Shown here: piece after piece, positions 56,849 through 63,904 of the stretch
Position numbering within the stretch: the stretch's first letter is position 1
Layout: the number at the start of each line of letters is the position of its first letter
Assembly: GCF_004769555.1 (NCBI RefSeq)
Contig: NZ_RQFY01000007.1
Span: forward strand, 299,961-363,960
Source of the DNA: Leptospira koniambonensis
GTDB lineage: Bacteria > Spirochaetota > Leptospiria > Leptospirales > Leptospiraceae
Direction of reading: 5' to 3'
DNA: 64,000 nt
Position numbers and translations under genes: made by a program
Notes under the pieces: model-generated
Databases searched by the model: none
What the model saw: only the letters and a program-made list of their open reading frames with translations
Told to the model about the DNA's origin: nothing

Positions 56849-56898
56849 GGTAATACTGAGCTGCAAAGGGTTTGCTTAGGTTAAATTTAAACAACGTC

Positions 56899-57039
56899 GC
56901 ATAACTATCGGTGCTTCCGCTTCGCTTCGAGATCGCTGCGCGACTCTCGCTCGGGCTACGCCACATTTGCTTCTGTCACTCGCCTTGCAATGGCAAGTCT
57001 CGCGCCATCGCAAACGTCGGAACACCTTGGTCGTTAGGC
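56899..57039 (+). other. attC20
   Basis: R'' GCATAAC 56899-56905, R' GTTAGGC 57033-57039, 141 bp. Cassette 20 repeat is the best seen, 19/20. Confidence 0.93.
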
Positions 57040-57089
57040 GAAAGCGGTGAATAGATATCTTTGAAATCGTGATCTATTAGGTTAAACCA

Positions 57090-57568
57090 ATGGCTTATTA
57101 TTGTAATGTTTGTAAAGTAACGATATCATCTGAAGTTTATTTTTATTCTGTTGATAAAATAGGACGACCTCTCTGTAGGAATTGTCAGTCAACAGATAAA
57201 AAAGTAAACCTGAGTCAACGCCAGCTGCTAAGCTATTATATAAAGCATTGATCTCACGAAATGTTCCTGCTAAGCTAGAATTGTATGATGGTTTTAAGCA
57301 TATAGATATTGCAATACCTGAAGCTAAGGTGAATATTGAAGTTGATGGGGGACATCATAACTTTGATAAGAAACAAGCCTTAGCTGATCTGAAGAGAACA
57401 TACTATTCCTTTAAGAAAGGCTATCTAACATTGCGGATCCCAAATTCACTAATAACGAAGGAAAACCTTGACGAAACTGCTGATTATATTGTGGACTTTC
57501 TTCATGAATCAATCGATCAACTTGAATATGACAACGATCTTTTGGGATGGTTAAAACGTCTTTTTTAG
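57090..57568 (+). pseudogene. DUF559/VSR-like nuclease with zinc ribbon, frameshifted (cassette 21)
   Basis: Two overlapping frames make one protein. Frame 1 (57090-57251) gives a zinc ribbon (CNVC...CRNC) and stops. Frame 2, open from 57200 to 57568, gives STPAAKLLYKALISRNVPAKLE and NIEVDGGHHNF...GYLTLRIPN, typical of DUF559/very-short-patch-repair-like PD-(D/E)XK nucleases. The shift is -1 at or near an A6 run at 57198-57203; one more A would restore a single frame. It may be a mutation, a sequencing error or a phase-variable switch. Confidence 0.65.
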
Positions 57569-57603
57569 AGCTAGAATACTCTCTTATTAAGTTCACCGCC
57601 ATC

Positions 57604-57744
57604 GCCTAACTATCGGTGCTTCCGCTCCGCTCGTGGATCACTGCGCGACCACTCGCTCGGGCTACGCCACATTTGCTTCTGTCACTTCGCTTGCATGTGC
57701 AAGCTCGTGCCATCGCAAACGTCGGAACACCTTGGTCGTTAGGC
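57604..57744 (+). other. attC21
   Basis: R'' GCCTAAC 57604-57610, R' GTTAGGC 57738-57744, 141 bp. Cassette 21 repeat 17/19. Confidence 0.92.
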
Positions 57745-57797
57745 GAAATAACGCTTTCAATGCACCGAACTACAACAATGATAGCTCGAGAGGAAAA

Positions 57798-58319
57798 ATG
57801 AGAAAATCTATTGTAGCGATAATTGGAATATTAACCCTTCAGTGTTTTTTGCAATATGGAAATATAAAGGTTTTGAAAGACGATTTCAAAAATCAAAATG
57901 TTTTTAGTTTGGAATTGTATTCTACTACAAATTTTACTTTTACGTCAAAGAGCAAAAGAGCGGTCTTTGTAACATTTACGAAAACTGTAAACGCGGACTC
58001 GGTAGCTGTTATTAAGTGTCATCTTTCTTCTGAATTCCCGAACCATGACCAGCCATTAGGTAATTTTTCTTTTTTTAAACTAGATGAGAAAAAAATTAAG
58101 ATTAAATTTCAAAGTACCAAAATTATTCCGAATGAAATTCGAAATGCAACTTGGAATGTACATTCGGCAGAATTCATTCTGTCTAATGAATTACAGAATG
58201 AATTATTAAGTGCGAATAATTTCTCAGTTCGATTCTATTCGGGTGAGTTTCCGCTTGATGCAGATTTTTCCTCAAGTGATTTACGGGTTATTAAGGAGCT
58301 AATAAGGATTAAGCCATAA
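57798..58319 (+). CDS. Putative exported or lipid-anchored protein (cassette 22)
   Basis: A 173-aa protein with signal sequence MRKSIVAIIGILTLQC; Cys16 may be a relaxed spirochaetal lipobox. Beta-rich body (FSLELYSTTNFTFTSKSKRAVFVTFT). GAGGAAAA before ATG 57798. The longer frame from 57633 is in attC21. No family recognised. Confidence 0.5.
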   Translation: MRKSIVAIIGILTLQCFLQYGNIKVLKDDFKNQNVFSLELYSTTNFTFTSKSKRAVFVTFTKTVNADSVAVIKCHLSSEFPNHDQPLGNFSFFKLDEKKIKIKFQSTKIIPNEIRNATWNVHSAEFILSNELQNELLSANNFSVRFYSGEFPLDADFSSSDLRVIKELIRIKP

Positions 58320-58334
58320 AAGAAGCGATACTTC

Positions 58335-58476
58335 GCCTAACTTTCGGTGCTTCCGCTCCGCTCATGGATCGCTAACGCGACCACTCGCTCGGGCTTCGCC
58401 ACATTTGCTTCTGTCACTCGTCTTGCAGAGCAAGTCTCGCGCCATCGCAAACGTCGGAACACCTTGGTCGTTAGGC
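58335..58476 (+). other. attC22
   Basis: R'' GCCTAAC 58335-58341, R' GTTAGGC 58470-58476, 142 bp. Cassette 22 repeat 16/18. Confidence 0.92.
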
Positions 58477-58508
58477 GAAATAAACGCCAAATAATCTTTT
58501 AATATAGA

Positions 58509-58936
58509 ATGTCTGAACCAGAAGAAAGTAATGAACAATATGCGTACTTTGCACTAATTTTTGATATGTCATTGATTTGAATGACATATCATTGCAAATG
58601 GGCCTTTTTCCGAGTCAGGCCTGGGTAAAAGGAGATATTGACCAGAAAACTAATAGAGTAGAGACTTACAGTAAATGGTGTTTATATTCCCGACTTACGA
58701 AAGAAAAATCGTTGGAAGATCATATCATTGATGTTCTTGATCAGTTAGATTCTCAAGCTGATCGAATTCGAAAAATAACTAGTCAATTCGATGGAATACT
58801 GCAATTAGTCGGTTATTTTCATCAATATTATCCAGGATTAAGTCTCGATTCTAAAACGATTAACAGAATCGCCTCATACAATCTAAACATGGATTTTGAT
58901 TTCTATTATCTGTTTGAAAACGAAAATGAAGAATAA
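58509..58936 (+). pseudogene. DUF4279-like gene, frameshifted (cassette 23)
   Basis: Frame 1 from ATG 58509 reads MSEPEESNEQYAYFALIFD and stops at the TGA at 58578-58580. Frame 2 (TTG 58577 to 58936) continues NDISLQMGLFPSQAWVKGDI...YSKWCLYSRL. Together these match the DUF4279 pattern (YAYFAL at the start, then G..P...W.KGD). A one-base indel around 58563-58568 would join them. Probably a decayed or error-affected gene. Confidence 0.6.
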
Positions 58937-59016
58937 TTTGCTTAAATGTGAGTGAAAGTTTTTTCTTCGAAAATTCTAATAGAATGGGAGTTTTAAGTTA
59001 TCGAGGCGTTTACTTC

Positions 59017-59157
59017 GCCTAACTATCGGTGCTTCCGCTCCGTTCGCGGATCGCTAACGCGACCACTCACTCGGGCTTCGCCACATTTGCTTCCGTCACT
59101 TCGTTTGCAAAGCAAACTCGTGCCGTTGCAAACGTCGGAACACCTTGGTCGTTATGC
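59017..59157 (+). other. attC23
   Basis: R'' GCCTAAC 59017-59023, R' GTTATGC 59151-59157, 141 bp. Cassette 23 repeat 18/19. Confidence 0.93.
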
Positions 59158-59178
59158 GAAAATCGATGGCAAAATTTC

Positions 59179-59724
59179 ATGAGATCATTAAAGAATTTCT
59201 TAATAGGTAGAAAATTTAGATTAGAGAATAGCTCCGGATGTTTACGGTTAAATATTAAAGATAGAGGTCTAGATAAATATTTCTATCTAATCGTCTATGC
59301 AACTCTTTCTGCATATGCGTTTTACGCATTCAGCAATTTAGGTGTCTTTATTTCTGTAATAGTATTTGTAGTAATTTCAAAGCTTCTTTACCATAGTTAT
59401 TCACCGTTTAGAAAAGAAAGATTTATCCAAATAGATGAAGATGGAATTACACTTTCGAAAGATATGACCTTCACCTCATTTGTTGGGACACTGAAATGGG
59501 GTAGTATTAGAAAAGTAGAGAAAATTAAATATTACCGTAGAATACAGAAAGCATATGTTGATATTGGACCATTTTATAAATTTACTTTAAAATATAATAA
59601 AGAGATTGAAGTATATTGTATTTTTCCTAAATATTTTGAAGAAGAATTTATTAAAGCGTTTCGAGAACGAAAAATAACTTTTAGCTCTGAAATGGTTTAT
59701 TTAGAGCCAACGATCATCGCCTAA
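59179..59724 (+). CDS. Two-TM membrane protein (cassette 24), relative of cassette 17
   Basis: A 181-aa protein with two TM helices (about 41-78) and ERFIQIDEDGITLSKDMTFTSFVGTLKWGSI, distantly similar to the cassette 17 product. Start ATG 59179. The stop codon TAA is inside R'' of attC24, so the gene ends exactly at the recombination site. Confidence 0.55.
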   Translation: MRSLKNFLIGRKFRLENSSGCLRLNIKDRGLDKYFYLIVYATLSAYAFYAFSNLGVFISVIVFVVISKLLYHSYSPFRKERFIQIDEDGITLSKDMTFTSFVGTLKWGSIRKVEKIKYYRRIQKAYVDIGPFYKFTLKYNKEIEVYCIFPKYFEEEFIKAFRERKITFSSEMVYLEPTIIA

Positions 59725-59859
59725 CTGTCGGTGCTTCCGCTCCGCTCGGAGATCGCTCGCGACTCACTCGCTCGGGCTACGCCACATTTGCTTCTGTCAC
59801 TTCGTTTGCATGAGCAAACTCGTGCCATCGCAAACGTCGGAACACCTTGGTCGTTATAT
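59719..59859 (+). other. attC24
   Basis: R'' GCCTAAC 59719-59725, R' GTTATAT 59853-59859, 141 bp. Cassette 24 repeat 16/20, extending into the coding end. Confidence 0.92.
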
Positions 59860-59942
59860 GCAATTGCCAAAGATTTTTCTAGAAACAGAATCAAATTTTA
59901 TATCTAATAATATTTAATTAATAAAAACGATTTAAGGTTAGT

Positions 59943-60344
59943 ATGAGTAATAAGGTAATTCCTGACATTGCTTCGGACGATGATTTAGGTAAATGGATAT
60001 GGCAAAATTTAGTTCCAAAATCAGGGCAGTCAGAATCTGTTCAAGGTGAACTTCTCCGTAGTATTGAAAAATTGCGATATGAAGCTCAGAATAATGGGAA
60101 CGGGAATTGGGACAAAGGTTTTGAACTATTGATAGACTATCTTGAAGATAAGATCCTCGGGAGACCCAAATCTTTCTTTAAGAGCTTTTCATCAATTCAA
60201 AAAGATTTGAATAGGCTTAGAAAGTTTAAGAATCCATATGTAGACGATGACTTATACGATAGGGTCTCAGCAGAAATATTCAAATTTTGTCGAGAGAATC
60301 CTAACTTAATAGTTCATGAAAAGAACTCAAAATTAAAAAGATAG
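59943..60344 (+). CDS. Hypothetical protein (cassette 25)
   Basis: A 133-aa charged helical protein (MSNKVIPDIASDDDLGKWIW; LRSIEKLRYEAQNNGNGNWD). No family recognised. Confidence 0.45.
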   Translation: MSNKVIPDIASDDDLGKWIWQNLVPKSGQSESVQGELLRSIEKLRYEAQNNGNGNWDKGFELLIDYLEDKILGRPKSFFKSFSSIQKDLNRLRKFKNPYVDDDLYDRVSAEIFKFCRENPNLIVHEKNSKLKR

Positions 60345-60416
60345 TTTTTTGAGTGGATTGGCCTTTCATTTTCTAAATCTAAGATAACTAATTTACAGAC
60401 CAATCCCGGCAACTGC

Positions 60417-60556
60417 ATATAACTTTCGGTGCTTCCGCTCCGCTCCCGGATCGCTCCGCGACCACTCGCTCGGGCTTCGCCACATTTGCTTCTGTCACTG
60501 CGCTTGCATAACAAGCTCGTGCCATCGCAAACGTCGGAACACCTTGGTCGTTAGGC
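60417..60556 (+). other. attC25
   Basis: R'' ATATAAC 60417-60423, R' GTTAGGC 60550-60556, 140 bp. The rare R'' mirrors its own cassette start GTTATAT; repeat 15/16. Confidence 0.92.
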
Positions 60557-60584
60557 GCAATAATGAAAAAGGACTTCTTAATAC

Positions 60585-61268
60585 ATGAATAAAGCTGCAA
60601 TTGTCTCTATCTTCAAAAATAAATTTTTTCAATTTTCAGTTGTATGCTACTTACTGATTCAGATTTTATTAATTACACGAAAGTATTTTGATTTGGATAC
60701 TGAAAAGAATGATACTTTTTCAGCTCTGAATTATCTGATATTCGTATTAATTGTTCTCTTCTTTTTCCTTGGCCTAAAATCCATTATGGAATTAACGGCT
60801 ATGGTTACTTTACCTGATCTTTCTTTACTAAACATGTTTGGTCGTTTGGCAATCTTTACAGTACCAAGTTGGTTTATATTTCTATTTTATTCACATTTGC
60901 TAATGATATTGCTGGGAATTGAGCTCGATTCAAAGCATTCTTATCATTCACCTTTACAAGGGATAATATTTGTTACTGGGCTAATGATATATTTCATTGT
61001 ATATTTGGCTGGTGGAGCAATAGTTGTTGGTTCTCGGACAATGGTTGAGCACTTTAAAAAATTAAAGAAAATTTTTAGCAATAGAGAATCATACATTTAT
61101 TTCACTGTGTTCTTTATTCCCTATATACTATTAATGACTTATAGTGTTGTCACTGATCCGATTATTAGAAAATTTGATCAGTTAATATTTTCGATAGTTG
61201 TTTTTGTTATTTACCTTAACTTTATTCTTTTGGTAAAGCATTGGCAAAGAATTGAGTCCACTACATAA
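60585..61268 (+). CDS. Polytopic membrane protein (cassette 26)
   Basis: A 227-aa protein with about six TM helices; loops contain few charges. No recognised family; a Yip1-like or permease-like fold is possible but not supported by motifs. Confidence 0.5.
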   Translation: MNKAAIVSIFKNKFFQFSVVCYLLIQILLITRKYFDLDTEKNDTFSALNYLIFVLIVLFFFLGLKSIMELTAMVTLPDLSLLNMFGRLAIFTVPSWFIFLFYSHLLMILLGIELDSKHSYHSPLQGIIFVTGLMIYFIVYLAGGAIVVGSRTMVEHFKKLKKIFSNRESYIYFTVFFIPYILLMTYSVVTDPIIRKFDQLIFSIVVFVIYLNFILLVKHWQRIESTT

Positions 61269-61293
61269 TTTTGTTTTAAAGACTCATTACTGC

Positions 61294-61446
61294 GCCTAAC
61301 TATCGGTGCTTCCGCATCGCTTCGAGCTTGCTTCGCAACTCTCGCTTGGCCTTCGGCACATTTCGCTTTGTCACGGCGCTTGCAAAGCAAGCTCGTGCCA
61401 AGTCCTTACGGACTCGCGAAACGTCGTCAAGCCTTGGTCATTAGGC
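61294..61446 (+). other. attC26 (chimeric, altered R')
   Basis: R'' GCCTAAC 61294-61300, R' ATTAGGC 61440-61446, 153 bp. The left arm is the common type (GGTGCTTCCG) but the right arm is CGTCAAGCC as in attC2, so the arms no longer match, and the crossover G of R' is A. Cassette 26 terminal repeat matches 16/17. Probably inactive. Confidence 0.8.
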
Positions 61447-61468
61447 GACATAGCAATAACATCTATTT

Positions 61469-61993
61469 ATGAATAAAAATTCTAATATTGAAATTATTAA
61501 AGGAGATATAACTAAACTATCAGTGGATGCGGTAGTAAATGCTGCTAATTCTTCACTTCTTGGTGGTGGAGGTGTTGATGGAGCTATTCATAAAGCCGGA
61601 GGCCCTTTGATTCTCGCCGAATGCCGTAAAATCATAGCAAGACAGGGCGGATGTAAAGTAGGTGAGGCGGTCATTACTTCAGGGGGAAATCTTCCCGCAA
61701 AATTTGTTATTCATACAGTCGGTCCGGTCTGGAACGGAGGCAGCAATAATGAAGAAATAATGCTTTCAAATTGTTATACTAATTCGTTATCTATTGCCTT
61801 GGAAAGTGGGTGCAAATCGATAGCATTTCCAGGCATTAGTACAGGAATATATAGATTTCCTAAGGAATTGGCATCTAGTATCGCTATCAATACTGTAAAG
61901 AACCATTCTGGTAATTTGAGTTTTGAAAGAATAATATTCGTGTGTTTTGATACGGAAAGTGAATATTATTACAAGAGTAAGATATCCCTTTAA
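61469..61993 (+). CDS. Macrodomain protein (cassette 27)
   Basis: A 174-aa protein of the macrodomain fold, which binds ADP-ribose and often removes O-acetyl- or protein-linked ADP-ribose. Motifs: [34 protein letters not shown], and [12 protein letters not shown]. Very close in pattern to YmdB-type deacetylases. Good start with nearby ATG. Confidence 0.88.
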   Translation: MNKNSNIEIIKGDITKLSVDAVVNAANSSLLGGGGVDGAIHKAGGPLILAECRKIIARQGGCKVGEAVITSGGNLPAKFVIHTVGPVWNGGSNNEEIMLSNCYTNSLSIALESGCKSIAFPGISTGIYRFPKELASSIAINTVKNHSGNLSFERIIFVCFDTESEYYYKSKISL

Positions 61994-62008
61994 CCTAATT
62001 GCTACGGC

Positions 62009-62150
62009 GTCTAACTATCGGTGCTTCCGCTTCGTTCGTGGATCGCTAACGCGACCACTCACTTGGGCTTCGCCACATTTGCTTCTGTCACTCGTCTTGC
62101 AGAGCAAGCCTCGCACCATCGCAAACGTCGGAACACCTTGGTCGTTAGGC
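62009..62150 (+). other. attC27
   Basis: R'' GTCTAAC 62009-62015, R' GTTAGGC 62144-62150, 142 bp. Cassette 27 repeat 15/18 (its start base is A in place of G). Confidence 0.88.
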
Positions 62151-62176
62151 GACATGTAGCTTGGAATTTATTCTAT

Positions 62177-62767
62177 ATGTTCAAAAGAGCTGGGTTGATT
62201 GGAATACTAATCCCTATTTTTACCTTTCCTATGTTTGTTGGGATGGTGTGGGATTTATATTTGCCCTTTATAATATATCCCGCTCTTCTAATTTTCTTTC
62301 ATCTATATAAAAAGACCCTTAAGTCTGTATTCCCCTTATTTTACTCTTCGATCGGAGTATCATTTTTGATATGTATTTTGTTATTCCTTTTTCTGAGAAA
62401 GTTTATCGAAACCCCATTATATTATTCGAGTGGTCCATTTTTTGCTGACGCTCTTACTTTGCCTGTAGCAGAAGGGATTACATTAAAATCTATTCCATAT
62501 AAATCTGGACATTTGGAGTTTAAGCGAATTGATGATGCTCGCCCAACAGTGCTTGCCTATAAAAATTTGAATAATGTTATTGAATGGGCATATGCCTTAA
62601 AGGGAGCAGAGGAGGGGAGCCTACATAGTAATGTGGATGAGTTTTCCCTTGCACATGGAATTACACGTGATCGAATATTTCTTAGATGCTTATGTTTGAG
62701 CAACGATCTTATAACGATTTACCTCTGGAAGTCAGGTAGATTTGATAGATTCTATTTAAGTTGGTAA
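62177..62767 (+). CDS. Membrane protein (cassette 28)
   Basis: A 196-aa protein: three TM helices (about 5-30, 32-45, 55-75) then a soluble C-terminal domain. Start ATG 62177. No recognised family. Confidence 0.5.
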   Translation: MFKRAGLIGILIPIFTFPMFVGMVWDLYLPFIIYPALLIFFHLYKKTLKSVFPLFYSSIGVSFLICILLFLFLRKFIETPLYYSSGPFFADALTLPVAEGITLKSIPYKSGHLEFKRIDDARPTVLAYKNLNNVIEWAYALKGAEEGSLHSNVDEFSLAHGITRDRIFLRCLCLSNDLITIYLWKSGRFDRFYLSW

Positions 62768-62780
62768 CAAGCTTCACGTC

Positions 62781-62922
62781 GTCTAACTATCGGTGCTTCC
62801 GCTCCGCTCGTGGATCGCTAACGCGACCTCTCGCTCGGGCTTCGCCACATTTCGCTTTGTCGCTCGTCTTGCAAGGCAAGTCTCGCGCCATCGCAAACGT
62901 CGGAACACCTTGGTCGTTATGC
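62781..62922 (+). other. attC28
   Basis: R'' GTCTAAC 62781-62787, R' GTTATGC 62916-62922, 142 bp. Cassette 28 repeat 17/20. Confidence 0.9.
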
Positions 62923-62925
62923 GCC

Positions 62926-63729
62926 ATGAAATTGAAATTTATGGGACTACGTATGAATTATAGGAATATAGTTATCATAATACTAACAATCGCTCTCTTT
63001 GCAGGATGTAAGCGATTTTTCGAGGAGCGGGGGTATGTCGTCGCTAATAGCGGGCTTTCCTTGCGGCAATCTCCGAAAATTGATTCGAATAAACTTTCCG
63101 TTATTCCCAGAGACGAATTCTTTATAATCGTCGATAAAGAGGGTCCTGAAGAAACAATTGAGGGAACTACAGAACGATGGTGGAAAGTAAATTATAAAGG
63201 AGAAATAGGTTGGTTGTTTAGTGGATTTGCTGCTATTTATGATCCGAGTTTTTATGATGAAAAGAAATCAATCTATACAGGGAACCGTGATATAAAAAAT
63301 GAATTTTATAATGAACTGAAAACATTCTTTTTAAAAAAGACTGATAATCATTGCCAATTGAATTTTATATCAAATGCTTTTCCGAGTGGGGATGGAGATG
63401 ATATATTTGATGAGGTTTATGGAATTGAAATTAACACAAAAATTGATTCAATGGCTATTTTAAGCAAATATCATTCTTTTAGCGTAAGGATAGTTAATTT
63501 AGAGCGGCAAGCAGATCAATTTATCATCTCATATGTGAATAGTGGTAAAGGCAGCAGTAATTCGGTTTCATCTATAGAATGGGAATTGAACAAAGAGAAG
63601 AAAACATTCTTTAATAAAGAAAAATTTGGCAAAGGAACAAATTGGGAAAACCTAATTTATAAACCTAATAATGAAAAAAGTTATGTTTGTAATTCACATT
63701 TAAAATCTTGGCTATACCCCTTTCTCTGA
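62926..63729 (+). CDS. Lipoprotein with SH3-like domain (cassette 29)
   Basis: A 267-aa protein. Lipobox ALFAGC after a hydrophobic signal segment, then VVANSGLSLRQSPKIDSNKLSVIPRDE...WWKVNYKGEIGWLF, a bacterial SH3 fold that often binds cell wall. Starts at 62926, 62941 or 62953 are possible; ATG 62926 lies inside the cassette's own terminal repeat. Envelope location expected. Confidence 0.7.
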   Translation: MKLKFMGLRMNYRNIVIIILTIALFAGCKRFFEERGYVVANSGLSLRQSPKIDSNKLSVIPRDEFFIIVDKEGPEETIEGTTERWWKVNYKGEIGWLFSGFAAIYDPSFYDEKKSIYTGNRDIKNEFYNELKTFFLKKTDNHCQLNFISNAFPSGDGDDIFDEVYGIEINTKIDSMAILSKYHSFSVRIVNLERQADQFIISYVNSGKGSSNSVSSIEWELNKEKKTFFNKEKFGKGTNWENLIYKPNNEKSYVCNSHLKSWLYPFL

Positions 63730-63741
63730 AAATTTCACGGA

Positions 63742-63881
63742 GCATAACTGTCGGTGCTTCCGCATCGCTTCGAGATCGCTTCGCGACTCTCGCTCGGGCT
63801 ACGCCACATTTGCTTCTGTCACTCGTCTTGCGGAGCAAGCCTCGCGCCATCGCAAACGTCGGAGCACCTTGGTCGTTAGAC
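63742..63881 (+). other. attC29
   Basis: R'' GCATAAC 63742-63748, R' GTTAGAC 63875-63881, 140 bp. Cassette 29 repeat 16/18. Confidence 0.92.
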
Positions 63882-63904
63882 GAAAGTTGCGCGGAATATA
63901 TTTT

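Noticed and set aside
57198..57204. Programmed -1 frameshift at AAAAAAG
   Set aside because: The zero frame reads GAT AAA AAA, so it is not the proper X XXY YYZ arrangement, and no clear stimulatory hairpin was seen. A simple indel is more likely.
52423..62955. Long + strand ORFs that start inside attC sites (for example at 52423, 54944, 57633, 59029, 62021, 62761)
   Set aside because: The attC sequence is open in one frame and gives repeated peptides such as ATFASVTS and ANVGTPWSL. The real starts lie downstream of the attC with ribosome sites.
47028..63850. Minus-strand ORFs with repeated peptides such as MWRSPSESR and ERSGSTES
   Set aside because: They are translations of the reverse strand of attC sites, repeated at each site, and not genes.
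44230..63881. CRISPR array
   Set aside because: Repeats are about 140 bp, imperfect and separated by coding units of 270-1300 bp; no cas genes.
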